Origin: Pontibacter rufus
GTDB taxonomy: Bacteria; Bacteroidota; Bacteroidia; Cytophagales; Hymenobacteraceae
Assembly: GCF_015694705.1 (NCBI RefSeq)
Contig: NZ_JADQDR010000013.1
Location: forward strand, 1 to 64,000
Reading direction: 5' to 3'
Length of the DNA: 64,000 nt
In this document: positions 40,077 through 48,018 of the stretch, in pieces
Layout: every line of letters starts with the position of its first letter
Numbering within the stretch: the first letter of the stretch is position 1
Notes under the pieces: model-generated
Databases searched by the model: none
What the model was told of the DNA's origin: nothing
What the model saw: the letters and a program-made list of their open reading frames with translations, nothing else
Program-made: the position numbers and the translations under genes

Positions 40077-40120
40077 AAACAAGAGGAGCCGCCTTTATGT
40101 AAAGGCGGCTCCTCTTGTTT
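40077..40120 (-). terminator. Terminator of the DEAD-box helicase gene
   Basis: Perfect 21-base arms (40077-40097 and 40100-40120) around TG; the stem core is AGGAGCCGCCTTTA. It lies 15 bases after the helicase stop on the minus strand, and the A/T-rich stem ends give it a T-rich tail in both directions. Confidence 0.85.
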
Positions 40121-40135
40121 ATAATAGATGATATT

Positions 40136-41593
40136 TTACTCCTGCGGCGGATTTTGCCGGTTTTGCTGCGCTTCAGGTGTTGCGCCTGCTGCCTTGTTGC
40201 TGTTCCGGTTGTCGCGTCTGCGCTTGTCATTTGCCGGCTGCCCCTCTGCGCGTGGGGCTCTTTCGCCTTCCGGGCGGGGCTTGTAGTTGGCCGGCTTTAT
40301 CGGGCGGTTGTTATCTACGCTGCGCGGAGTGCCGGAACTGCCCGGGTTAGAACTTCTGCGGTTGTTCTGGCGGCCATTACTGCTGCGGCTTCCGCCGCTG
40401 CTTTGCCGTCCGCCGCGGCCACCACCCCGGCCATCATCACGGCGGGTCGGGTCGTAGGTCGGTGCTGCGCCAAAGCCTTCCGGTAACGGTAATTTCGGCA
40501 GCTCGCGCTCTATCAGTTGCTCTACTTTGCGCACGCGGTACATATCCTTTTCGTTCACAAAAGTAATAGCCACGCCTGTAGAGGCGGCACGTGCTGTACG
40601 GCCCACGCGGTGCACATAATCCTCGGCATCCTGCGGCATATCAAAATTCACCACATGGCTCAGGCTGTCAATATCAATGCCGCGCGACATGATATCGGTG
40701 GCCACCAGAATCTGGTATTGCTTGTTTTTGAAGCCCTGCAAAGCTTTCTCGCGCTCTTCCTGCGTCAGGTCCGACTGGATGCCATCGGCGGCAAAGCCCA
40801 TTTTGCGGAGCGAGCGTACAATCTGGCTCACATTAGATTTGCGCGAGGTGAAGATAATCATACTTTGCACGTCCTGCTGTTGCAGCAGGTGCTCCAGCAA
40901 AGGCAGCTTCTGGTTGTCGTAAGCCAGGTATAAACGCTGATCGATGCCTTCGGCCGGCTTAGAGATGGCCAGATTTATCTGGGCCGGGTCCTGCAGAATC
41001 TGCTGCGCCAGGTCGCGGATTTTTTTAGGCATGGTAGCCGAGAAAAGCAGCGTCTGGCGGTTTGTTGGCAGCGAGCGCACAATCTTCAGAATATCATCCA
41101 TAAAGCCCATGTCCAGCATCTTGTCAGCCTCATCCAGCACCAGGTAGTTCAGCTTGTCCAGCTTCACGTAGCCCAGCGCCATGTGCGACATCAGGCGGCC
41201 CGGCGTGGCAATAATAATGTCGGCGCCGCCAGTGAGGGCGCGTTTCTGCTGATCCCATTCATCGCCTTTGCTGCCGCCATAGATGGCAATAGAACTGGCC
41301 GACACATAGTAGCCAAAGCCTTCAACCTGCTCATCAATCTGCTTGGCCAGTTCACGGGTAGGTACCAGTACCAGCGTGCTGGTATGGTCGTAGTTGCCAT
41401 GTGAAATCCGGTCTAAAAGCGGAAGCAGGTAGGCGGCAGTTTTGCCGGTGCCGGTCTGAGCGCAGGCAATCATATCTTTATTCTCAAGTATGAGCGGTAT
41501 GGCCTGCTCTTGCACAGGAGTGGGCGTACGGTATCCCATCGATTCAATACCGGTCAGTACGTCGTCGTGTAAGTTAAAGGAACGAAAATCCAA
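40136..41593 (-). CDS. DEAD-box RNA helicase, RhlE-like
   Basis: A 485-residue ATP-dependent RNA helicase. In order: Q motif (GYRTPTPVQEQAIP), Walker A AQTGTGKT (about 45-52), PTRELA, TPGRL, Walker B VLDEADKMLDMGF (about 152-164), SAT (LFSATMPKK), then the second RecA domain with TDIMSRGIDI and HRVGRTARA. The C-terminal 110 residues are a disordered RNA-binding tail rich in Arg, Gly, Ser and Asn (DDGRGGGRGGRQSSGG, RSSNGRQNNRRSSNPG), as in cold-adapted RhlE/DeaD helicases that act in ribosome assembly or RNA decay. The start is TTG 41593, because no ATG precedes the Q motif. It is a single gene. Confidence 0.92.
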   Translation of the reverse strand: MDFRSFNLHDDVLTGIESMGYRTPTPVQEQAIPLILENKDMIACAQTGTGKTAAYLLPLLDRISHGNYDHTSTLVLVPTRELAKQIDEQVEGFGYYVSASSIAIYGGSKGDEWDQQKRALTGGADIIIATPGRLMSHMALGYVKLDKLNYLVLDEADKMLDMGFMDDILKIVRSLPTNRQTLLFSATMPKKIRDLAQQILQDPAQINLAISKPAEGIDQRLYLAYDNQKLPLLEHLLQQQDVQSMIIFTSRKSNVSQIVRSLRKMGFAADGIQSDLTQEEREKALQGFKNKQYQILVATDIMSRGIDIDSLSHVVNFDMPQDAEDYVHRVGRTARAASTGVAITFVNEKDMYRVRKVEQLIERELPKLPLPEGFGAAPTYDPTRRDDGRGGGRGGRQSSGGSRSSNGRQNNRRSSNPGSSGTPRSVDNNRPIKPANYKPRPEGERAPRAEGQPANDKRRRDNRNSNKAAGATPEAQQNRQNPPQE

Positions 41594-41989
41594 AAGTCAA
41601 TTAAGTTATGTTTTAACAATAAAGAAACCTCCGCCACTGAAGCAAAGCATTCCTATTCTAGGTAAAGATACAAAAAATATAGTTGGCAAGTGCAAAATCC
41701 GGGTAGTAGCCCGCTGATTTATGCGTATAAACAACTTTGCCACGCCAGCTGTTTACAAAAACCTGTGTACCAGCCTTCGCTGTGGTGTTGTGTGGCCTCC
41801 CTTGTTGTGCAAAACCAGGCCTGTAGCGTAGATTCCGGATCGCGGAAAGCCATGATTAAGGTAGTATGTATAGTTTTGTTATATTAAATATAGTAAAACT
41901 AATATGTTATAGCAACTTTTAGGCTGTCAGCGCGTAAATCATCAAAATAAGCTTTGTAGATTAAATAAACTATTTATTATGTATTCACG
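41594..41989. other. Intergenic region upstream of a small-protein candidate
   Basis: Nearly 400 bases without a convincing gene. TAGTTTTG at 41871-41878 is a perfect match to the -7 consensus TAnnTTTG and could start a transcript covering the 28-codon ORF at 41990, but no TTTG lies at the usual distance upstream. Confidence 0.35.
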
Positions 41990-42076
41990 ATGAAAAAAAT
42001 CATACAAAATTCCCCCAACTTCTTTTTACTGGTGGCGCTCAACATTATCAATGCCATCTTTATGCTTATCCGTTAG
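41990..42076 (+). CDS. Candidate small membrane protein, 28 residues
   Basis: A short ORF beginning MKKIIQNSPNFFLLVALN, with a hydrophobic stretch through residues 11-27 long enough for one membrane helix, and ending in Arg. It is followed after 48 bases by a good intrinsic terminator (42125-42154), and a perfect TAnnTTTG box lies about 110 bases upstream, so it could be a small free-standing gene. No function can be assigned, and the transcript might instead be a small RNA. A search of related genomes for conservation of the residues rather than the bases would decide. Confidence 0.4.
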   Translation: MKKIIQNSPNFFLLVALNIINAIFMLIR

Positions 42077-42124
42077 GGAGCTCCTGCAGCACTTATATTT
42101 TTCTGGCTATACTTTACAAAGTAG

Positions 42125-42154
42125 CAGCCCTGCCTTTGGTAGGGCTGTTTTTTT
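42125..42154 (+). terminator. Intrinsic terminator after the 28-codon ORF
   Basis: Stem CAGCCCTGCC (42125-42134) with GGTAGGGCTG (42138-42147), one G-T pair, a 3-base loop, and seven T's directly after. It lies before the yebC-type gene and has no annotated gene to end other than the small ORF at 41990. Confidence 0.85.
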
Positions 42155-42245
42155 ATGCTATATTAAGGAATTCATACTTTACTTTAGCTTGTTATCTGGA
42201 CAAGCGTAAAACCATCTTATTAACAGCACAACCATACTTACAGCC

Positions 42246-43004
42246 ATGTCAGGACATAGCAAATGGTCAACCATCAAGCGTAAAAAAGGAGCCCTAGATG
42301 CCAAACGCTCCAAAATATTCACCAAGCTCATCAAAGAAATTACCGTAGCGGTTAAAGAGGGCGGCGGCCCTGACCCGGCTGCAAACCCGCGCCTGCGCCT
42401 AGCCATACAAGCCAGCAAAGCAGCCAACATGCCAAAAGACAACATGGAGCGGGCGATCAAAAAAGGCGAAGGCGGCGGGAACGATTACACCGAAGTAAGC
42501 TACGAAGGGTATGCCAGCCACGGCGTTGCCATTTTTGTGGAAGCCATGACCGACAACATCAACCGCACTTTCCAGAACGTGCGCACCATTTTCAATAAAA
42601 ACGGCGGCAGCATCGGCACCAATGGCTCCCTGGAATTTATCTTCGACCGGAAAGGCGTTTTTGTGATAAAGAAAGACGAGAATTTTACTTACGACGAAGA
42701 TACGTTTATGCTGGAAATGATAGACGGCGGCGCCGAAGAGGTAGATTTTGAAGAAGATGTGGTAACCGTAACCTGCGCCATGGAGGATTTTGGCTCGATG
42801 CAGAAAAAAGTGGAGGAGCTGGGCCTGGAACTGGAAAGCGCCGAACTGCAGCGGATTCCGAAAACCACGGTTGCTGTAGACGACCCGGACGCCGTGCGCA
42901 AGCTGCTGAAATTTATTGACGCACTGGAAGACGACGACGATGTGCAGCAAGTATACCATAACCTGGCGCTGAACGAAGAGGTGCTGGCCGAACTGGAAGC
43001 CTGA
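42246..43004 (+). CDS. YebC/PmpR family protein (TACO1-like)
   Basis: A 252-residue member of the YebC family, known as a transcription regulator in some bacteria and recently linked to relief of ribosome stalling at proline stretches. The N-terminus MSGHSKWSTIKRKKGALDAK is the near-invariant family start. Other conserved blocks are IFTKLIKEITVAVKEGGGDP-like sequence near 25-40, KAANMPKDNMERAIKKGEG (near 57-75) and YEGYASHGVAIFVEAMTDN (near 84-102). The acidic C-terminal domains contain IDGGAEEVDFEEDVVTV. The length is normal. It is transcribed alone, after the terminator at 42125. Confidence 0.94.
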   Translation: MSGHSKWSTIKRKKGALDAKRSKIFTKLIKEITVAVKEGGGPDPAANPRLRLAIQASKAANMPKDNMERAIKKGEGGGNDYTEVSYEGYASHGVAIFVEAMTDNINRTFQNVRTIFNKNGGSIGTNGSLEFIFDRKGVFVIKKDENFTYDEDTFMLEMIDGGAEEVDFEEDVVTVTCAMEDFGSMQKKVEELGLELESAELQRIPKTTVAVDDPDAVRKLLKFIDALEDDDDVQQVYHNLALNEEVLAELEA

Positions 43005-43436
43005 TGTAAACGGTAAATTTAAAATTTATAATATTTTAACCGCTCAAAGCTACGAAGCAGATACCTTAGCTAAGTGCATTATTTGAGCCTCCACTGTTCG
43101 AGCGTTCAGCGAGTTTGGAGGGTCTTGATTCTTTTGCTTACGGGGGTAGGGGCCCTCTCTTTTTCTCATCAAGGAGAAAAGTAAGGCCTAGCCGGCGAGG
43201 CGAAAAGCTAAAGAATTGCTGTAAAGTTGAAGGAAACAGTATAGTTTGGAGAATCTAATAATTAAATTGACTAGGTACTAGTTTGTACTTATAAAGCCAT
43301 CAAAGTATAAAAAGCGCCGTAAGCCTATAAGTTTGCGGCATTTTTGTTCAGGAGAAATAACCTTAGGACTTTTATGAAACTACCTTAATTCCCCTCTCTG
43401 GAGGGATCAAGGTGGATTTAAGTATAAATATAAAGT
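43005..43436. other. Intergenic region with degenerate repeats
   Basis: About 430 bases without a supported gene. A hairpin with arms CCTCCA and TGGAGG surrounds TTCGAGCGTTCAGCGAG near 43090-43120. A second stem, CTTTTTCTC-ATCAAG-GAGAAAAG, lies near 43157-43180. Both look like worn REP-type repeats. The terminator at 43316-43345 has no visible gene to end, so a small RNA here is possible. Confidence 0.4.
43316..43345 (+). terminator. Orphan terminator
   Basis: Stem GCCGTAA (43316-43322) with TTGCGGC (43333-43339), extended by weaker pairs, then ATTTTT. It is over 300 bases after the yebC-type stop and about 90 bases before the CoA-transferase gene. Confidence 0.55.
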
Positions 43437-44558
43437 ATGGCAGAACCTGTGTTTAAAGATTTACTGGTGCTGGAACTGGCCAGTGTGCTGGCCGGGCCAA
43501 GTGTAGGGCAGTTTTTCGCTGAACTGGGAGCCCGCGTCATCAAAGTGGAGAATGCGGCCACCAAAGGCGACGTAACCCGCACCTGGAAACTTAAAACAGA
43601 AGACGCCACCACAGATGTGCCCGCCTACTTTTCGGCCGTAAACTGGGGTAAAAGCTCGCTGGCGCTGGATCTCACACAACAGCAGCACCTGGAGCAGTTT
43701 TACACTTTAGCTGCCAAAGCCGACCTTGTTGTTGCCAGTTACAAGCCCGGTGATGCTGAAAAGCTGAGAGTCGATTATGCAACGCTGCAAAGTATAAATC
43801 CGCGCCTGATTTATGGCCACATTACCGGGTATGGTCCTGACGATGCGCGGGCCGGGTACGATGCGGTGGTGCAGGCCGAGAGCGGCTTTATGTACCTGAA
43901 CGGGCAGGCGGACGGGCCGCCCACCAAAATGCCGGTAGCCCTGATAGATGTACTAACGGCGCACCAACTGAAGGAGGGACTGCTGGTGGCGCTGCTGCAG
44001 CGGGAGCGTACCGGAAAGGGGCAACTGGTACAGGTATCATTGCTGGAGGCTGCGGTTTCGGCGCTGGCAAACCAGGCGACCAATTACCTGGTGGCCGGCC
44101 ATAATCCGCAACGTATGGGCTCCGGGCATCCCAATATTGTGCCTTATGGCAGCGTATATACCTCTAAAGACCAAAAGCAGTTGGTGCTGGCCATTGGTGA
44201 TGACCGGCAGTTCCGGCGGCTATGCGGGGTGCTGGGTGCACCAGCGCTGGCCGATGATGCAAAGTATAGCAGTAACCACAACCGCGTGCAGCACCGTGCG
44301 GAAGTAAACGAGCAACTGCGGCAACTGATAGCCCTTCAGAATCGGGAGCCTTTGCTGGAGGCGCTTTACCGGCAGCACGTACCCGCCGGTGCTGTAAACA
44401 CTGTGGCCGAAGTTTTTGAGCTGCCTGCGGCGCAAAGTATGCTGCTGTACAGTGCTTCTGCCAAGCCCGGCGTGCGGCAGGTAGCTTTTAAGCTGAATAA
44501 TCAGCAGCCTGCCTCCCTGACCTCACCGCCCGGCTATAACAACCATGTGCCCAGCTGA
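43437..44558 (+). CDS. CaiB/BaiF-type (family III) CoA transferase
   Basis: A 373-residue cytosolic enzyme of the family III CoA transferases, which move CoA between organic acids. The N-terminus LLVLELASVLAGPSVGQFFAE and LGARVIKVENAATKGDVTR are the family's CoA-binding opening. ARAGYDAVVQAESGFMYLNG and MPVALIDVLTAHQLKEGLLV hold the conserved Asp that forms the acyl intermediate. The protein ends in the usual interlocked-dimer tail (TSPPGYNNH). The acid substrate is unknown; carnitine, formate/oxalate, bile acid and alpha-methylacyl variants share this pattern. No pathway genes adjoin it; the next gene, 65 bases on, is an unknown. Confidence 0.87.
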   Translation: MAEPVFKDLLVLELASVLAGPSVGQFFAELGARVIKVENAATKGDVTRTWKLKTEDATTDVPAYFSAVNWGKSSLALDLTQQQHLEQFYTLAAKADLVVASYKPGDAEKLRVDYATLQSINPRLIYGHITGYGPDDARAGYDAVVQAESGFMYLNGQADGPPTKMPVALIDVLTAHQLKEGLLVALLQRERTGKGQLVQVSLLEAAVSALANQATNYLVAGHNPQRMGSGHPNIVPYGSVYTSKDQKQLVLAIGDDRQFRRLCGVLGAPALADDAKYSSNHNRVQHRAEVNEQLRQLIALQNREPLLEALYRQHVPAGAVNTVAEVFELPAAQSMLLYSASAKPGVRQVAFKLNNQQPASLTSPPGYNNHVPS

Positions 44559-44623
44559 ACAAAGTATAGCGCAATTAGGTAAAATAGGTAATCTGAGGAC
44601 TCACTACACTTTGTAAACAGGTT

Positions 44624-45304
44624 ATGGAAGATAGATTAGATGACATTATAAACGGGCTTCACCAGAAGTCGAAAACCAAGCAGACCATCTACCGCAACAC
44701 GCAACAGACTTTTAACCGCATGAAAGAGATCTCGCAGGCGTTGGTGGCCGAGCTGACGGAGCGCGTAACAAAGCAGGATGCAGAAGTGCTGATAGAATAC
44801 CGGAACCTGAATGAGCACGAATTTCACGTAAAATTTTCCGGCGATTTACTGGTGTTTGTCATGCACTCCAACATCATCACTTTTCCGGATGATTCTGAAA
44901 TTATGCAGAGTGTGTATGTGCAGGAAGATTTCCGCCGCCGCTTCTTTGGCCACATTATGGCTTATAATTTTATGGCTGATACCATCAAGTATAACCGCCT
45001 CGATGACCCAGGTTACCTGGTAGGGCGGATGCTGGTTAACATCGAGAATCATTTCTGTATTGAGGGCGTCAGGCAGCTGGACTTGTCCTTCGAGCAGGCC
45101 TCCGACATTGCCCGCAACGAGATAACTGACAAGACGCTCCGTGTTATTGTGGAAAGCGCGATGATTGCTGCCGTAAACAACGACCTGATGGGACAGGACA
45201 TAAGCGAAATAGAGCGTATTACCCTCAAACAAAAACTGGAAAACACCCACCTGACAAGGCCACACAAACTCGGTTTCCAGATAGTGCACGAGCTGACAAA
45301 CTAA
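44624..45304 (+). CDS. Conserved-looking protein of unknown function
   Basis: A 226-residue soluble protein with no signal peptide. The first 60 residues are strongly charged and helical (GLHQKSKTKQTIYRNTQQTF, MKEISQALVAELTERVTKQD). A middle beta-rich region follows (HEFHVKFSGDLLVFVMHSNI, ITFPDDSEIMQSVYVQEDFR). The rest looks helical (ASDIARNEITDKTLRVIVES, SEIERITLKQKLENTHLTRP). I know similar proteins only as hypothetical Bacteroidota genes and cannot assign a role. The codon use and lack of membrane segments suggest a normal cytoplasmic gene. It is 65 bases downstream of the CoA transferase in the same direction, and the two may share a transcript. Confidence 0.75.
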   Translation: MEDRLDDIINGLHQKSKTKQTIYRNTQQTFNRMKEISQALVAELTERVTKQDAEVLIEYRNLNEHEFHVKFSGDLLVFVMHSNIITFPDDSEIMQSVYVQEDFRRRFFGHIMAYNFMADTIKYNRLDDPGYLVGRMLVNIENHFCIEGVRQLDLSFEQASDIARNEITDKTLRVIVESAMIAAVNNDLMGQDISEIERITLKQKLENTHLTRPHKLGFQIVHELTN

Positions 45305-45535
45305 ACATCTCTGCCAAAGGAAGTATAAGATAGAAGTATAAAGCGCCCGGGCAGCATGGTCCGGGTATGCTTTTCCATACTTACCCTTTCCGGCAGGCTT
45401 CTGCAGCCGCTTTATAGCTGGCACAGCTGATGTAAAGTATACTTGTATTTAATTGATTTTCAGTAGGTAATAATATTGCTGTTCCTGTTTAAACCTCGTA
45501 TACTATAGGCATAATGCAGCTTTCCGTAAAAGGCA

Positions 45536-46558
45536 ATGGCTATACGTTTCTGTTATTCTCCAGCTAAACAACAATTGCTGACAAGGTATACTTATCAGCA
45601 ATTCTATACCTTCGTTCTTTCCGGTATACTTCTGCTGCTGGCTTCGTTCAGCAGTTTTGCTGCCAAACCCAAGCCTTTCCGTACCAAAAATGTAATTATT
45701 GTGGTAATAGACGGGCCGCGGTATTCTGAAACATGGGGCAATGTGCCGGGCTATATTCCTGCAATGTCGGCACGGATGCGGCCGAAAGGAGTTTTTTTCA
45801 GTAATTTTCTGAATGATGCTTATACCTATACGAACGCGGGGCACACGGCCATCACCACAGGCATCAACCAGCCTATAGATAACAACGGCAACGAACTGCC
45901 GGCCAATCCTTCTATCTTCCAGCACTGGCTTAAAAGCACCGGCAAGCCTGCCACAGCCGCCTGGATTATTACCAGCAAGGATAAACTGAACATACTGGGC
46001 AACACCCTGCACCCCGACTGGCAGAACAAATATCTGCCTTCGCAGAATTGCGGTGTAAACGGTCCTGGAAGCGGCTACCGGGCAGATTCGCTGACGCTGG
46101 CAGTTGCGAAGCAGATTTTAACCAGAGACAAGCCTAACCTAGTACTGATTAATTTTATGGAGCCGGATGGCTATGCCCACGCAGGCAACTGGGACTACTA
46201 TCTCAAGGGTATTTCCAGAGACGACAGGTACGTAAAACAGCTTTGGGACTTTCTGAGAAAAAATAAGAACTATAAGAACAACACTACTTTGCTGGTTACC
46301 AATGATCATGGCCGGCATCTGGATGGCATTGATGGCGGCTGGATAGAACATGGCGATAACTGTGCAGGCTGCCAGCATATAAGCCTGCTAGCCCTGGGGC
46401 CGGATTTTAAAAAAGGCAGGATGGTGGCAACGCAGTATACGCTGGTTGATATTGCGCCTACCATAGCCTGGCTGCTGGGTTTTAACTTCGAGCAGGCACA
46501 AGGCCATGTTATTCCGGATTTGTTTCCGAAGAAAAGGCTGAAAGAACTGAACCTGTAG
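45536..46558 (+). CDS. Secreted alkaline-phosphatase superfamily enzyme (phosphodiesterase/sulfatase-like)
   Basis: A 340-residue exported enzyme. After a signal peptide (hydrophobic core FVLSGILLLLASFSSFA) the mature part starts KPKPFRTKNVIIVVIDGPRY with the metal-binding Asp. The nucleophile region is YTNAGHTAITTGINQP, the later metal site is MEPDGYAHAGNWDYY, and VTNDHGRHLDG plus WIEHGDNCAGC supply the last ligands. This order fits the alkaline phosphatase superfamily, most like type I phosphodiesterases or phosphoglycerate-mutase-like hydrolases. Substrate and exact class are unclear. It acts in the periplasm or outside. No neighbouring gene points to a pathway. Confidence 0.82.
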   Translation: MAIRFCYSPAKQQLLTRYTYQQFYTFVLSGILLLLASFSSFAAKPKPFRTKNVIIVVIDGPRYSETWGNVPGYIPAMSARMRPKGVFFSNFLNDAYTYTNAGHTAITTGINQPIDNNGNELPANPSIFQHWLKSTGKPATAAWIITSKDKLNILGNTLHPDWQNKYLPSQNCGVNGPGSGYRADSLTLAVAKQILTRDKPNLVLINFMEPDGYAHAGNWDYYLKGISRDDRYVKQLWDFLRKNKNYKNNTTLLVTNDHGRHLDGIDGGWIEHGDNCAGCQHISLLALGPDFKKGRMVATQYTLVDIAPTIAWLLGFNFEQAQGHVIPDLFPKKRLKELNL

Positions 46559-46792
46559 CACAAAGCCGGTACAGCGCTCCTGTTGCAAACAGTTTGTGAA
46601 AACGGACATAAACCGACGGGAACCAGCCTGACAATGATGTGCGCTGCCACAGAAGTGCTTCGGATACCGGCCCTTTAAGTGATTTCAAATACTATTTAGG
46701 CTTAACATACCTCTCCCGTAAGAATCTGCTGCCTTCCGGCAGGTTTAGTTTTGGCGCTGAAACTGATTAAACGCAACCTTAAATTTTGAGAG

Positions 46793-47926
46793 ATGTCGAA
46801 AGGGAAAGTGGCAGGAGCAATGCAACGTGTTATATCCTGTATTGTTTATTTGATTATAGCCTGCTGCCCTCAGATACAGGCATGGCCGCAACCTGCTATA
46901 CTTTATTCTCAGCCGCTACCAACTCCTGCAGAAGAAAATGCGCTATTCACTGACGAAGAGGTTCTCCGCTTTAAGCTCACTTTCAATTATCAGGAATTGC
47001 AGAAAGACCGGGAAGAGATGCGCGTATATCATAAAGCCACGCTCACTTACACAGATACAGCCGGCACGCCCGTACAGGTAGACCTGAAGGTTATGGTCCG
47101 CGGAAACCGCCGCCGCGACCCCGCTGTCTGTAAATTTCCGCCCCTAATGCTTAATTTTTCCCGGAAAACCACTCCCCATACTGTATTCGAAAAGGTAAAC
47201 AAGTTGAAACTGGTTACCCACTGCATCGGCGACGAGTATGTAATACGGGAGTACCTGGTGTATAAGGTGTATAATATTGTAAACGAGAAGAGCTTCCGGG
47301 TCAGGTTGTGCCAGGTAGAGTATGTGGATATGGAGGGCAAGCGAAAGCCGGAAACCCGGTATGCTTTCCTGATCGAAGATGATAAAGAAATGGCTAAGCG
47401 GCTCCAGGCGAAGATAGTACCTGATGCGCACGTAATCAGAATGGATCAAACGGATGCGTATGCCATGGCGAAACTGGCGCTGTTCCAGTACTTGATTGGC
47501 AACACCGACTGGTCGGTGCCATACCGGCACAACATAAAGGTTATAGCTGCGGACACCGCCATGATACCTGTTGCTGTTCCATACGATTACGACTATGCCG
47601 GCATAGTAGCGGCACCTTATGCGGTACCGCCTCCCGAACTGGGCATCAGGACTGTGCGGCAGCGGTTATACCGGGGCTACCATTTTCCGGATAAAACTTA
47701 CAGGGAGGTAATTAATTTCTTTAACATACACCAGGCAGATATATATAGAGTATACACAGGCTGCACATTGCTGGATAAGAAGTACCTCAAGCAAACCCTG
47801 TCTTATCTGGATGATTTTTATGAGACAATTAACAACCCCAAGGCTTTTCGCACTGCTATTGTGCGGATAGGGCAGCAGAATCAGAAAAGCTATGTGGTAG
47901 TAAAGGGATTAGAAGAAGTGGAATAG
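46793..47926 (+). CDS. Secreted protein resembling CotH-type atypical kinases
   Basis: A 377-residue exported protein with a hydrophobic N-terminus (VISCIVYLIIACCPQIQAWP); Met10 is an alternative start. The mature chain contains LKVMVRGNRRRDPAVCKFPP, KLKLVTHCIGDEYVIREYLV, then LALFQYLIGNTDWSVPYRHN and VPYDYDYAGIVAAPYAVPPP. The spacing of GN-D-S...HN and PYDYDY resembles the catalytic region of CotH-like protein kinases, which phosphorylate secreted proteins, but I see only the general pattern. If correct, it would phosphorylate envelope or secreted proteins. It is a single gene ending just before the palindromic terminator at 47970. An alternative is a non-catalytic envelope protein. Confidence 0.6.
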   Translation: MSKGKVAGAMQRVISCIVYLIIACCPQIQAWPQPAILYSQPLPTPAEENALFTDEEVLRFKLTFNYQELQKDREEMRVYHKATLTYTDTAGTPVQVDLKVMVRGNRRRDPAVCKFPPLMLNFSRKTTPHTVFEKVNKLKLVTHCIGDEYVIREYLVYKVYNIVNEKSFRVRLCQVEYVDMEGKRKPETRYAFLIEDDKEMAKRLQAKIVPDAHVIRMDQTDAYAMAKLALFQYLIGNTDWSVPYRHNIKVIAADTAMIPVAVPYDYDYAGIVAAPYAVPPPELGIRTVRQRLYRGYHFPDKTYREVINFFNIHQADIYRVYTGCTLLDKKYLKQTLSYLDDFYETINNPKAFRTAIVRIGQQNQKSYVVVKGLEEVE

Positions 47927-47969
47927 CGAATAACTGATTTTGAACGTGAGCTAAGTATAAATATAGCGG

Positions 47970-48007
47970 TAAGTATAAAGGCAGCCCGGGGGCTGCCTTT
48001 ATACTTA
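47970..48007. terminator. Bidirectional terminator between convergent genes
   Basis: Perfect 17-base arms (TAAGTATAAAGGCAGCC and its complement) with a 4-base loop, between the CotH-like gene and the ABC-F gene. The AAGTATA and TATACTT words form the A- and T-rich feet of the stem. Confidence 0.85.
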
Positions 48008-48018
48008 ATAATAAGTTG

